This document shows, piece by piece, positions 1-7,108 of a DNA stretch of 9,158 nucleotides. The notes beneath the pieces were generated by a model. It was not told the DNA's origin, ran no database searches, and worked only from the letters and a program-made list of their open reading frames with translations. The stretch is taken from contig JAUVPY010000063.1 of NCBI GenBank assembly GCA_030598425.1, forward strand, positions 1 to 9,158, given 5' to 3'. The position numbers and the translations under genes were made by a program. Positions within the stretch are counted from its first letter, which is position 1. Each line of letters opens with the position of its first letter. The DNA comes from Anaerolineae bacterium. GTDB taxonomy: Bacteria > Chloroflexota > Anaerolineae > 4572-78 > NAK82.

Positions 1-800
1 GGCGCCATGATCAGCTCCATTTCAGGATACTTGTCCACCAGCGCCAGCGCCTGGTTGTAGCTGTCCTCCGACTGGTCGTTGCCGTACACGATGTCCAGCA
101 GCTCCAGGCTGGCATACGTGGAGTCGGTCGCCAGCACCTCCTCCAAGGCTGCGATCCAGGCGTTCTGGTTGGCCGCGTCCGGCGACGCCGATAGCACCGC
201 GAACTTGCCACCGTCATCACCCAGGATGTTCAATGCCATATCGGCCATGACCTTGCCCGTCTCGTCGAAGTCCACCTGAGCGATGAAGATCTGCTCACCT
301 TCCGCCGACGGGATCGGCGAGTCCCAGGTGACCACCGTCATACCGGCGTCAAGGGCAGCCTGCGCGGCAGGCGCGATCTGGTCACCGGCGTTGTTGGAGA
401 TCATGATGGCGTCCTGGCCTTGCGTGGCGGCCGTGGTCACGATCTCGATCTGTCCCGCCACGCTGTTCTCCGGCGTCGGACCCAGGAACTGGAGTTCGCC
501 CTGGTTCTCAAGTTCTGCGTGAGCTTCATTCGCGCCGTCGTTGGCCTGGTCGAAGACCAGAATACCCAGGAACTTGGGTAGCAACACCATGTTCACCGTC
601 TCGCCCGGTGTGGCGTCCACTGGCCCGGCCCCAGGCTCAGCCTCCGCGGCCTCTTCTTCCACGGCCTCTTCTTCCGCGGCCTCTGCTGGCTCCTCCGCAG
701 GTTCCGGAGCTTCGGGCGCCGGTGTTGCTGGCGCACAGGCAGCCATCAGCAAACTCAGGATGGCGGCCAGCGCAATCACACGCGACACGTGCGTCTTCAT
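1..800 (-). CDS. rhaS: ABC sugar-binding lipoprotein, RhaS type (3' end beyond window)
   Basis: This is the extracellular solute-binding subunit of the RhaTPQ importer encoded just upstream, most likely for L-rhamnose. The 266 visible codons begin with a lipoprotein signal: a positive N-terminus, a hydrophobic stretch and a lipobox-like LMAAC with the lipid-bearing Cys at residue 22. A low-complexity A/E/P linker follows (about 23-68). From about residue 69 there is a type-1 periplasmic-binding fold (Peripla_BP_4 family), with [14 protein letters not shown] (127-140), [10 protein letters not shown] (155-164) and the RhaS-like [12 protein letters not shown] (205-216). The C-terminal lobe lies off the left edge. 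Start ATG at 800-798 is supported by AGGAGG at 809-814, 8 nt away. It is last of the visible operon genes, 97 nt after rhaQ. The family call is secure; the substrate is inferred from rhaM and the operon. Confidence 0.93.
   Translation of the reverse strand, partial: MKTHVSRVIALAAILSLLMAACAPATPAPEAPEPAEEPAEAAEEEAVEEEAAEAEPGAGPVDATPGETVNMVLLPKFLGILVFDQANDGANEAHAELENQGELQFLGPTPENSVAGQIEIVTTAATQGQDAIMISNNAGDQIAPAAQAALDAGMTVVTWDSPIPSAEGEQIFIAQVDFDETGKVMADMALNILGDDGGKFAVLSASPDAANQNAWIAALEEVLATDSTYASLELLDIVYGNDQSEDSYNQALALVDKYPEMELIMA
646..690 (-). repeat. 15-bp tandem repeat in the rhaS linker
   Basis: Three consecutive 15-bp units (646-660, 661-675, 676-690). The first two differ by one base and the third is diverged in its second half. 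They encode Glu/Ala-rich pentapeptides ([10 protein letters not shown] type) in the linker between the lipidated Cys and the sugar-binding fold. The in-frame unit length means copy-number change would alter only the tether length. Confidence 0.75.
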
Positions 801-808
801 ATTTCTTT

Positions 809-814
809 CCTCCT
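809..814 (-). promoter_or_regulatory. Ribosome binding site of rhaS
   Basis: AGGAGG on the minus strand, 8 nt before the ATG at 800. It fixes the rhaS start, and shows that the stronger SD-like sequence at 884-896 is not the start-selecting site for this gene. Confidence 0.85.
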
Positions 815-816
815 CA

Positions 817-837
817 TGTGTTGAGAATGTCATCACA
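817..837 (-). other. Small imperfect hairpin before the rhaS ribosome binding site
   Basis: TGTGTTGA (817-824) and TCATCACA (830-837) are inverted repeats with one mismatch and a 5-nt loop. The hairpin sits directly upstream of the rhaS SD. It could influence translation or mRNA ends in the rhaQ-rhaS spacer, but it is short. Confidence 0.35.
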
Positions 838-883
838 CTTCACAGTCACCGTACGGAAAAATACACGTTCTTATCGTCTGTGC

Positions 884-896
884 GATCACCTCCTTT
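884..896 (-). promoter_or_regulatory. Stand-alone extended Shine-Dalgarno sequence (possible mRNA stabiliser)
   Basis: The minus strand reads AAAGGAGGTGATC one base after the rhaQ stop codon (898-900). It is an uninterrupted 13-nt complement of the usual bacterial 16S rRNA 3' end. No start codon with a meaningful ORF follows within 5-12 nt, and the rhaS start is over 80 nt away with its own SD. In Bacillus, stand-alone SD sequences of this kind (STAB-SD, for example in cry3A leaders) stabilise the downstream message. Such a role here, raising rhaS over the permeases, is inference. Confidence 0.5.
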
Positions 897-897
897 T

Positions 898-1911
898 CTA
901 CTCAGATGCAGTCTGCAAACGGCTCAAGCGGTGACGATTCAAGATGTCCTGAGCCCTACTCACCATATTGGGGACAAGCACCGATAGAATCAAGAGCACA
1001 CCGATCACCCCGGTTTGCACGTGACCGGTGATATTGGCGAGCGACATCCCATTTCGCAAGTTGAGAACAATCAGGATGGACAACAGCACTCCGTAGAGCG
1101 ATCCCGAACCGCCGAAAATGCTCACCCCACCCAGCAGCACAATGGTGATGATGTCGAGTTCGAAGCCCAGGCCTACGTCACCCCGGACCGCCCCGAGCCG
1201 GGCGGCGAACAGCAATCCCGCCAACGCAGCGATCGTACCTGAGGCAATGAACAGGCTCATCTTCACCCGTCGCACTTTCACGCCCGAATACCGCGCCACC
1301 TCACGGTTATTACCGATGACATAGACGTAACGCCCAAAGCCTGAGTAATGCAGAATAATGATAGCGATGACGACAAATGCAAAGAAGAGGATCAGGGCCA
1401 GCGGAAATGGACCAATAAGAGACTTCTGCCCAAGCGCGTCGAACCAGTTCGGGAAGTTGCCTATCGACCGGTCCTCGAGCAATACACGCGCGAGTCCTCG
1501 ATACCCTATCAACATAGCCAGCGTTACTACCAGCGACGGCAAGCCGACGACCGCGATCCAGAAGCCGTTAAACGCACCGCCAAGCACGCCCACCATCAGA
1601 CCTATTAGAAAAGCCAACCCGATCGGCACCCCTTGTTCGTGGAACCAGCCAAGGGTACAGGCAGACAACCCCATCATTGAAGCCACTGATAAGTCGATTT
1701 CCGCGTTGATGATGATAAAGGCCATCACCAGGGCAACGATGACCTTCTCGATGGACAACTGGAACAAATTCATCCAGTTATTGACGCTGAGATAAGCTGG
1801 CGAATTGAGACTGTTGCCGATGATGATCACCAGCAACAGGACGAGCAAAAAGCCTTCCCAGCTTTTGAGTCGTTCCAAGTTCTCTAACAGGGATCTTCGG
1901 CTACGCGACAT
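898..1911 (-). CDS. rhaQ: ABC sugar transporter permease, second subunit (RhaQ type)
   Basis: One of two membrane subunits of the sugar importer (BPD_transp_2 family, the RbsC/RhaP/RhaQ group). I start it at ATG 1911, giving 337 aa, not the longer ORF from 1941: AGGAGGAGG lies 6 nt before 1911, while 1941 has no such site. It then overlaps the rhaP stop by 11 nt (1901-1911), which suggests translational coupling. Numbered from this start there are multiple hydrophobic segments (about 20-33, 55-70, 96-135, 168-188, 217-237, 253-283, 298-315). Family motifs are [11 protein letters not shown] (68-78) and the cytoplasmic coupling loop [11 protein letters not shown] (200-210), which should dock on RhaT. 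It probably pairs with RhaP as a heterodimer. The rhaP/rhaQ labels follow gene order and could be swapped. Confidence 0.92.
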   Translation of the reverse strand: MSRSRRSLLENLERLKSWEGFLLVLLLVIIIGNSLNSPAYLSVNNWMNLFQLSIEKVIVALVMAFIIINAEIDLSVASMMGLSACTLGWFHEQGVPIGLAFLIGLMVGVLGGAFNGFWIAVVGLPSLVVTLAMLIGYRGLARVLLEDRSIGNFPNWFDALGQKSLIGPFPLALILFFAFVVIAIIILHYSGFGRYVYVIGNNREVARYSGVKVRRVKMSLFIASGTIAALAGLLFAARLGAVRGDVGLGFELDIITIVLLGGVSIFGGSGSLYGVLLSILIVLNLRNGMSLANITGHVQTGVIGVLLILSVLVPNMVSRAQDILNRHRLSRLQTASE

Positions 1912-2965
1912 AGCTGCCCTCCTCCTGTTGGCGGCCTTCATCAGCCTCTGACTCTACCTGGAGCTCGCTCCGCGCCCAGAGATCGCGCAATCGGTTCATG
2001 ATCACGGCGTCGGCGGCGACCGCCAGCAGGATAAGCATCCCCAACAGCGCATCCCGCCAGAACTCACTGATCTCCAGCCAACGGATCAGGCTGTTCTCAA
2101 GAAGATCGATCAAGATGGCACCGAGCAAGGCGCCAATCACCGTCCCAAAGCCACCGAAGATGTTCACGCCGCCGACCACGACTGCGGCCACCGACGCCAA
2201 TTCGAGGCCCAGACCGGCGACGACCGTGATATTGCCAAAGCGCGCCAGGAACATAAACCCGGCCAACCCGGCCAGCGCCCCGCACAGCACAAAAGCGAGA
2301 AACACAATGCGCTGCGACGGAAAACCAGCGATGCGAGCAGCTTCAGGATTGGATCCGATGGCATACAGACGGCGGCCATAGGGCAAGTAGGAAAGCATCA
2401 ACTGGAAGAGTACGACTACGACCAGCATCACCCCAACCATGAGACGAAGATCCAAGTCGCCAAAACTCGTGATATTGGCGCGAGGGAGGTCCAGTAGCCA
2501 CTCCGGAAGATTGACGGTTAGCACTGTTTGCGCATCGGAGTACTCAACGAGCATAGTACGGTAGATCGCCAGTGTACCAAGGGTAACGATGATGGCCGGA
2601 ATCCTACCATAAGCAACCAAAACGCCGTTAAATGCCCCCATGGCGGCACCGATACCAATAGCCATGAGAACGGCAGCCAGGGGCGCAATGTCGTTGTTGT
2701 GGGATAGCTGCTGGCCGACAAAATAGGCAGTGAAGCCCGCGACCGAACCAACCGATAGGTCGATGTTGCGCGTCAGAATGACCAGCGTCTGGCCCACGGC
2801 TATCACGGCGATAATCGCCACGCTTGTCGAAATACGGTTAAAGAAGCGTGCATTGAGGTAATTGTCGATTTGCGTTCCAAAGAATACGATGATCAACAGG
2901 ATAAGGAGCACAAGGACCAACTCTCGAATCTGCTGAGGTCGAAAGCGACGCATGAGTGTATTCAT
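1901..2965 (-). CDS. rhaP: ABC sugar transporter permease, first subunit (RhaP type)
   Basis: A 354-aa inner-membrane permease of the BPD_transp_2 family, partner of RhaQ. Hydrophobic segments cover about 15-29, 47-65, 95-135, 174-193, 220-241, 255-290 and 307-323. The conserved RNIDLSVGS (67-75) and the ATPase-coupling loop [11 protein letters not shown] (204-214) are intact. The last 25 residues or so are an acidic, Q/E-rich cytoplasmic tail. The ATG at 2965 overlaps the rhaT stop as ATGA (2962-2965), a standard sign of coupled translation, with GGAG about 8 nt upstream inside rhaT. The 3' end overlaps the corrected rhaQ start by 11 nt. Length and topology are normal for the family. Rhamnose specificity comes from context. 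Confidence 0.93.
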   Translation of the reverse strand: MNTLMRRFRPQQIRELVLVLLILLIIVFFGTQIDNYLNARFFNRISTSVAIIAVIAVGQTLVILTRNIDLSVGSVAGFTAYFVGQQLSHNNDIAPLAAVLMAIGIGAAMGAFNGVLVAYGRIPAIIVTLGTLAIYRTMLVEYSDAQTVLTVNLPEWLLDLPRANITSFGDLDLRLMVGVMLVVVVLFQLMLSYLPYGRRLYAIGSNPEAARIAGFPSQRIVFLAFVLCGALAGLAGFMFLARFGNITVVAGLGLELASVAAVVVGGVNIFGGFGTVIGALLGAILIDLLENSLIRWLEISEFWRDALLGMLILLAVAADAVIMNRLRDLWARSELQVESEADEGRQQEEGSYVA

Positions 2966-4509
2966 GGTTGGATCTCCAGGGCTGCCTGGTTTTGCCCCAT
3001 AGCGGCTGTCATGATGTTCTCTTGGGTAGCTTCCTCGCGTTCGAAGACTCCCATCTGCTTGCCCTCGCGCATGACGAGAATGCGGTCACTCATCGCCAGA
3101 ACCTCGGGCAGATCAGACGAGATAAGTATGATGCCCAATCCCTGCGCCGCCAGGTCGTTGATCATATGATGCACCTCTGCCTTTGCTCCGACGTCGATGC
3201 CTCGCGTTGGTTCATCCAAGATGAGCAGTTTGGGCTGGGCGTTAAGCCATTTACTCAACATCACTTTCTGCTGATTGCCACCGGAAAGCTTATCAACCTC
3301 CACCCGCACGGACGGTGTGCGGATTGAGAGTCGGTGGCGATATTCTTCGGCGGTATCAAACTCGTCGCCCTGCTTGAGCAGACCCAGGCGTGTCAAGTAT
3401 TTGCGCAGCGTCGGCAGCGAAATGTTGGAAATGATCGACATAGGCATAGCCAACCCAAGTAGGCGGCGGTCCTCCGTCACATAGGCAATGCCAAGTTGGA
3501 GCGCCTGTTCAGCGGAACGGATATCCTGTTCCTTCCCCTCAAAGATAATCTCACCAGAGTCAGGCGGCTCGACCCCGAACAAGGCCAGGCCAACGTCGGT
3601 CCGGCGCGAGCCAATCAATCCGGCAAAGCCCAACACCTCGCCACGATTAACATCAAAATTGATATCGGAGAAGGCAAATTCCTTGTTCAGACCTCGCACG
3701 GACATCAGCATTTCGCCGCGCTCAGCCTCACCCTTGGCGAAGAAGTCATCTATCTGGCGGCCCACCATGTCGCGGATAACCTGTTCCGATGTGACCTCGC
3801 CGCGCGGTCTGGAGGAGATCAGCTTGCCGTCGCGCAACACGGTCACCCGATCCGAGATCTCCAACACCTCCTCCAGTCGATGGCCGATGAACAGAATGGC
3901 AACACCCTGGCTGCGCAGCGAGCGTACCAGTCTGAACAACTGGGTCACCTCGTGGGCCGAGAGCGACGCAGTCGGCTCATCCATGATCAGTATGCGAACT
4001 TGGAGCGAAATGGCCTTGGCGATTTCAACTGCTTGCTGCGCCGCAAGCGTGAGACCACGGGCTGGCTGACGTACATCGAGCTTGACGTCCAACTTCGCCA
4101 GGATCGCCTCAGCATCGTCGTACATCTTACGCCAGCGCATAACTGGACCACGATCGCGATGGCTGATAAAAATGTTCTCGGCCACGCTCAAATCGGGGTA
4201 GACCATTGGCTCCTGGTAGATTGCAGCGATGCCATAAGCCTGCGCCTCTTGTGAATTATGAATGTGGACGGGCTTCCCTTCCAGGAGAATCTCACCCTGA
4301 TCGGGTCTGTGGACACCTGTCACAACCTTGATCAGGGTTGATTTCCCGGCCCCATTCTCACCCACCAGGGCGTGAATCTCACCGGGGTTGAGTTCAAGAG
4401 ATACATCATCCAGCGCCTGGGTCATATCAAAGCGCTTGGAGATGCGTCTCATCTCCAGAATAGGTTTCTTCAATTGGGGGCTGGGTTTTTGTTGAGCGTT
4501 GTTATCCAT
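2962..4509 (-). CDS. rhaT: Sugar ABC transporter ATPase with two fused nucleotide-binding domains (RhaT type)
   Basis: A 515-aa cytoplasmic energy-coupling subunit with two ABC domains in tandem, as in RbsA/MglA/RhaT. NBD1 has Walker [10 protein letters not shown] (50-58), Q-loop Gln99, Walker B ILIMDEP with catalytic Glu178 and His210, but a divergent signature LTLAAQQ (153-159). NBD2 has a degenerate Walker A (GLIGSRRTD, 297-305) but a full signature LSGGNQQ (408-414) and Walker B LLILDEP (428-434). One good composite site (NBD1 Walker A with NBD2 signature) and one degenerate site are therefore expected, a familiar pattern in this family. Start ATG 4509 is preceded by GAGGG 6 nt away. The stop overlaps rhaP by 4 nt. 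A 73-nt spacer with heptamer repeats separates it from the UroD-like gene. The symbol follows the Rhizobium rhaSTPQ naming, not the E. coli permease RhaT. Confidence 0.95.
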   Translation of the reverse strand: MDNNAQQKPSPQLKKPILEMRRISKRFDMTQALDDVSLELNPGEIHALVGENGAGKSTLIKVVTGVHRPDQGEILLEGKPVHIHNSQEAQAYGIAAIYQEPMVYPDLSVAENIFISHRDRGPVMRWRKMYDDAEAILAKLDVKLDVRQPARGLTLAAQQAVEIAKAISLQVRILIMDEPTASLSAHEVTQLFRLVRSLRSQGVAILFIGHRLEEVLEISDRVTVLRDGKLISSRPRGEVTSEQVIRDMVGRQIDDFFAKGEAERGEMLMSVRGLNKEFAFSDINFDVNRGEVLGFAGLIGSRRTDVGLALFGVEPPDSGEIIFEGKEQDIRSAEQALQLGIAYVTEDRRLLGLAMPMSIISNISLPTLRKYLTRLGLLKQGDEFDTAEEYRHRLSIRTPSVRVEVDKLSGGNQQKVMLSKWLNAQPKLLILDEPTRGIDVGAKAEVHHMINDLAAQGLGIILISSDLPEVLAMSDRILVMREGKQMGVFEREEATQENIMTAAMGQNQAALEIQP

Positions 4510-4529
4510 GAATGTCCCTCGTCACCTTC

Positions 4530-4571
4530 GAGTTTCGAGTTTCAGGTTCTGAGTTTCGGGTTTCGGGTTCT
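4530..4571. repeat. Six degenerate heptamer repeats upstream of rhaT
   Basis: Read on the minus strand from 4571 down, the units are AGAACCC, GAAACCC, GAAACTC, AGAACCT, GAAACTC and GAAACTC, exactly in 7-nt register (42 bp). The array fills most of the 73-bp gap between the UroD-like stop (4583) and the rhaT ATG (4509), ending 20 bp before the start codon. It resembles the short tandem heptamers known from cyanobacteria and some other genomes. It has no coding role; whether it affects rhaT expression is unknown. Confidence 0.85.
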
Positions 4572-4582
4572 GCGTATTGAGA

Positions 4583-5686
4583 CTACTCATACACACCGTG
4601 CTTTTTCACTGCAGCAATAAATGCCTCAACATTCTCCATCGAAGTGTCAGCCTGGATGATGTGAGCTGGCGAACACATGTAGCCACCGCCCTCTCCCAGG
4701 ATCCTTATCTTCTGAGCCACGTCGACCTCGATCTCTTCGGGGGTGCCATTTGGGAGCAAGTACTGTTGGTCAATCGCACCCCAGAAAGATAGATCCCCAC
4801 CGAACTTGCTCTTAAGATCCTCCGGTTCGTGGCCCGGGACGTTGGGTTGAACCGGGTTGAAGACTTCCAGGCCAACTTCAATCCACTCTCCTAAGATAGG
4901 AGCAACCGCACCATCGCAGTGCTGCATAATGATCACGTCAGGATTGATTGCCTTCAGTTCAGCATAGATTTCGCGATAGGGTTCTTTGAAATACTTGCGC
5001 CACATCTGGGGAGAGATGAGCATTCCGCCCTGCCCGCCGAAATCGTCGCCGGCCCAGATGCCATCCACCCCCATTGAGACTAGTTTTTTGCCAATGGCCA
5101 GGGAGAACTCTTTCAGCTTCTGGATCAGTGGCTCTATGTAGGGCTTTTCCAGCGCCATATCCATCAACAGCTTTTCCATGCCAACTGATAGATGCATCAT
5201 GTCGAACATGGTCAATTCCATATCACCGACGACGAAGTACTCGCCTTTGTACTTCTCGATGTACATTTCAGCGTCATCGAAGCGGCCTTCCGCCAAGGAA
5301 TCAGGAAACTCAAATGCCTTCACATCGTCGGGTGTCTCGAAATGAGACATGGGAGCCGGCGGAACGACTTCCATATAGATAGGTCCTTGACGCATCTTCA
5401 TATTGAATTCATTTGTGGCATAGCCATTCTCATCCACAGGGTGCTCGTAGCCTCGCGGAAGACCTGCGCCAACCACCACACAGTCGCTGCCCATCGCCAC
5501 GCGAAGCTCGTTGGCGGACAGGCGATATGTGACATCCTCGAAGTAGGCAGTCGTATAGTGGACCGGGATGCCGTGTTTCTCGCCAAAACTGTCTAGCAAG
5601 GCCCGACATAAGTCGAATTGAAGAGGCACACGATCAGGAAGTCCCTGCCTACTGAGCGCGGTCAGAACTCGTTCCTTTGAGTTCAT
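4583..5686 (-). CDS. Uroporphyrinogen-decarboxylase-like protein of unknown role in sugar operon
   Basis: A 367-aa soluble protein of the UroD/MtaA superfamily (TIM barrel). Visible family features are the N-terminal MNSKERVLTAL helix with DRVP (18-21), GDDFGGQGGMLISPQMWRKY (213-232), the strand end IIMQHCDGAVAPIL (252-265), and a C-terminal segment GGYMCSPAHIIQADTSMENV (334-353). In cobalamin methyltransferases (MtaA/MtbA) the zinc ligands are H-x-C and a later Cys. Here the first is H256-C-D258-G, and the later Cys position appears to be His342, so a Zn-thiolate methyltransferase is unlikely. True haem-pathway UroD is also unlikely from divergence and context. UroD-like genes are found in other sugar-transport operons without a known reaction. 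ATG 5686 has AAGGAG 6 nt upstream (5693-5698). It lies 40 nt after rhaM and 73 nt before rhaT. The family is firm; the function is not assigned. Confidence 0.9.
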   Translation of the reverse strand: MNSKERVLTALSRQGLPDRVPLQFDLCRALLDSFGEKHGIPVHYTTAYFEDVTYRLSANELRVAMGSDCVVVGAGLPRGYEHPVDENGYATNEFNMKMRQGPIYMEVVPPAPMSHFETPDDVKAFEFPDSLAEGRFDDAEMYIEKYKGEYFVVGDMELTMFDMMHLSVGMEKLLMDMALEKPYIEPLIQKLKEFSLAIGKKLVSMGVDGIWAGDDFGGQGGMLISPQMWRKYFKEPYREIYAELKAINPDVIIMQHCDGAVAPILGEWIEVGLEVFNPVQPNVPGHEPEDLKSKFGGDLSFWGAIDQQYLLPNGTPEEIEVDVAQKIRILGEGGGYMCSPAHIIQADTSMENVEAFIAAVKKHGVYE

Positions 5687-5726
5687 TTGATTCTCCTTGA
5701 TAGACTGTGTAACGCCAAGCCAGGCT

Positions 5727-6050
5727 TTAATCGAGGTGGAAGACTTCTTTCAACTCAAGCATACTCTCATCAGCGTGGGCACCGCCAATCCCCTCAAAGT
5801 AGGGAGCCATAAAATCTTGCCACTTGGCGTTGATCTCCTCACTGGCCATACCATCTAGGGCAGCCTGGAAGCTCTCAGGCGTCTCGAAATAGCCAAAGAG
5901 CAAGCCGTCCTCCCGCAAAAACAGTGAGTAGTTGTGCCAACCTGTTCGCCGCAGGGCGTCGAGCATCTCAGGCCACACAGCTTTGTGATGCTCTTTGTAC
6001 TCTTCTAGCTTGTCTTCTTTCACTTTGAGTATGAAGGTGACTCGCTTCAT
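5727..6050 (-). CDS. rhaM: L-rhamnose mutarotase
   Basis: A 107-aa cytoplasmic enzyme that interconverts the alpha and beta anomers of L-rhamnose, supplying the form used by the isomerase. The length matches the family (E. coli RhaM is about 104 aa). The N-terminal strand, then EYKEHHKAVWPEM (17-29), carries His22, aligning with the catalytic His22 of E. coli RhaM. HNYSLFL (39-45), the Trp-containing KWQDFM (76-81) and the C-terminal LELKEVFHLD (98-107) are the other family blocks. GGAG lies 7 nt before the ATG. The gene starts 13 nt after the regulator stop and ends 40 nt before the UroD-like gene. Related enzymes exist for fucose (FucU), but the fold and motifs here are RhaM type. It is the best evidence for the operon's substrate. 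Confidence 0.95.
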   Translation of the reverse strand: MKRVTFILKVKEDKLEEYKEHHKAVWPEMLDALRRTGWHNYSLFLREDGLLFGYFETPESFQAALDGMASEEINAKWQDFMAPYFEGIGGAHADESMLELKEVFHLD

Positions 6051-6063
6051 GGGACTACTCCAT

Positions 6064-6837
6064 TCAGGCGATGATCACTTCCACGCCAGCTTCCCGGAGT
6101 GCCGCCACCATATCGGGAGGGGCGCCCTCATCGGTGATGACGAAATCGATCTGGTCAATTGAAGCAAAGGAGGCAAAGCCAACTCTTCCCCACTTGCTGC
6201 TATCCACAATGGCAATGACCTGCCTGGCGTACGCTACCCAATCTCTCTTGACAACCACCTCATCGCTATCGACATCAGTTAGCCCATCCTCAAGAGTAAG
6301 ACCCTTAGCGCCAAAAAAGCCCTTCTGGAAGTTGAATTGCTTGAGGAAATCACTGCCCCCAAGACCGGTCAAGGAAGCCGAATCACGACGCAAAAAGCCG
6401 CCGGGCATCAAGACAGTAACGCCCGGCGCTTCGAGGAGGGCCATCGCGATGACAAGGCCATTGGTGATTACGGTCAACTCGCGGCGTCCTTTGATTTGGC
6501 CGGCCAGCGCCAGTGCTGTCGTACTGGCATCGGCGGCGATCGCTTCACCGTCTTCGACCATAGCCGCGGCGGCGGCGGCGATGTGCTGTTTCTGTGAGGA
6601 ATACAATCGGCGGCGAACTTCAAAGGAGAGTTCTAAGTCAGTGCGGTCGGAACCGATCGCGCCCCCGTGGGTGCGAATCAGGAGACCTTGCGCAGCCAGG
6701 GCGTCCAAATCAGAGCGGATGGTTGCCTGTGACAGGTCAAACCGCTCGCTCAGGGCCGCCACGAATACGCGGCCTTCACGTTCCAGCAAGGTTATGATCT
6801 GTTCTCGCCGTTCCTGAAGAAATAACTTAGTGCTCAC
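6064..6837 (-). CDS. DeoR-family transcriptional regulator of the rhamnose operon
   Basis: A 257-aa cytoplasmic regulator that probably represses this operon until a sugar-phosphate catabolite binds. The N-terminal DeoR helix-turn-helix spans about residues 8-60, with recognition helix LSQATIRSDLDAL (35-47) and the family signature ending IRTHGGA (54-60). The DeoRC sensor domain (about 75-240) has AADASTTALALA (101-112), VITNGLVIAMAL (123-134), FFGAKGLTLEDGLTD (174-188) and VDSSKWGRVGF (211-221). The start is GTG at 6837-6835, because an in-frame TAG lies at 6849-6847; no clear SD precedes the GTG. Rhizobium rha operons also carry a DeoR-type regulator (there called RhaR, unrelated to the AraC-type RhaR of E. 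coli). As first gene of the operon it is probably autoregulated. Effector and sites are inferred. Confidence 0.93.
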   Translation of the reverse strand: MSTKLFLQERREQIITLLEREGRVFVAALSERFDLSQATIRSDLDALAAQGLLIRTHGGAIGSDRTDLELSFEVRRRLYSSQKQHIAAAAAAMVEDGEAIAADASTTALALAGQIKGRRELTVITNGLVIAMALLEAPGVTVLMPGGFLRRDSASLTGLGGSDFLKQFNFQKGFFGAKGLTLEDGLTDVDSDEVVVKRDWVAYARQVIAIVDSSKWGRVGFASFASIDQIDFVITDEGAPPDMVAALREAGVEVIIA

Positions 6838-6846
6838 GCGCCATCG

Positions 6847-6876
6847 CTATGAACTTCGACCAGGCCGTGTTGACAT
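6847..6876 (-). other. Short upstream ORF, or interrupted N-terminal extension, of the DeoR regulator
   Basis: ATG at 6876 is preceded by AAGGA (6881-6885) at a spacing of 4 nt and encodes MSTRPGRSS before TAG at 6849-6847. It is in the same frame as the regulator, whose GTG lies 9 nt past the TAG. It may be a leader peptide that feeds ribosomes to the SD-less GTG by reinitiation, or the remnant of a longer regulator start broken by a nonsense change. Both readings are inferred from the sequence alone. Confidence 0.45.
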
Positions 6877-6949
6877 TTTGTCCTTGCCCTCTGAGGCTCC
6901 AGCGAAGAGTTTAATGATGTCTCTCAGGTGCTAAATCAAAGGTCAACAC
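6867..6949 (-). other. 8-bp perfect inverted repeat in the operon leader
   Basis: GTGTTGAC at 6867-6874 and GTCAACAC at 6942-6949 (plus-strand reading) are perfect complements 67 nt apart, both within the predicted 5' leader. In RNA they could close a long stem around a smaller hairpin near 6887-6898 and end next to the upstream ORF start. They could equally be two copies of a protein half-site. An 8-bp match over 80 nt is only modest evidence. Confidence 0.3.
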
Positions 6950-7020
6950 TACCAAGAAAACACGACTCTGCCAGTGGCATAGTGAATGACAGATAGCTTA
7001 ATTGAGAAGAAAGTGAGAAG

Positions 7021-7047
7021 GGGCAGTCCAGACAATTAATACTGCCC
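7021..7047. promoter_or_regulatory. Inverted repeat at the transcription start, candidate operator
   Basis: GGGCAGT (7021-7027) and ACTGCCC (7041-7047) are perfect 7-bp arms separated by 13 bp, so equivalent bases are two helical turns apart. The element begins 2 bp downstream of the -10 box and covers the predicted start site near 7043, a position at which a bound repressor would block initiation. The DeoR-family protein encoded next is the natural candidate. The alternative is a 5'-end RNA hairpin. Confidence 0.5.
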
Positions 7048-7049
7048 GC

Positions 7050-7078
7050 ATTATAACACGTAACTCGAAACAGGTCAA
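7050..7078 (-). promoter_or_regulatory. Housekeeping-sigma promoter of the rhamnose operon
   Basis: On the minus strand the -35 box is TTGACC (7073-7078) and the -10 box is a perfect TATAAT (7050-7055), with a 17-bp spacer. This fits sigma-70-type consensus in all but one base. Start of transcription is expected near 7043, about 206 nt before the regulator GTG. It is the only strong promoter I found for the seven visible operon genes. Confidence 0.85.
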
Positions 7079-7108
7079 TAGGCAATCGCCATAAAACCAA
7101 AATAAACG

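Noticed and set aside
817..837. CRP-like site (TGTG...CACA) before rhaS
   Set aside because: Half-site spacing does not fit TGTGA-N6-TCACA, and the position lies in an intergenic spacer within the operon.
881..897. Plus-strand match to the 3' end of 16S rRNA, possibly an rRNA fragment
   Set aside because: The match stops after about 13 nt and neighbouring bases do not resemble 16S rRNA; it is better read as an SD sequence on the minus strand.
3496..4254. Plus-strand open frame of 252 codons
   Set aside because: It is antisense to the conserved rhaT gene, has no family motifs, and its composition is that of a shadow frame.
898..4509. Autoinducer-2 (Lsr) importer
   Set aside because: The transporter subfamilies are related, but the operon has rhaM and a DeoR regulator and no visible lsrF, lsrG or lsrK gene.
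6071..6817. Plus-strand open frame of 248 codons
   Set aside because: It is the exact mirror of the DeoR-family gene, Ser/Arg/Ala-rich and without recognisable motifs; a shadow frame.
6936..6980. Second short upstream ORF (14 codons) in the operon leader
   Set aside because: The ATG has no SD and the frame has no relation to the regulator; chance is sufficient.
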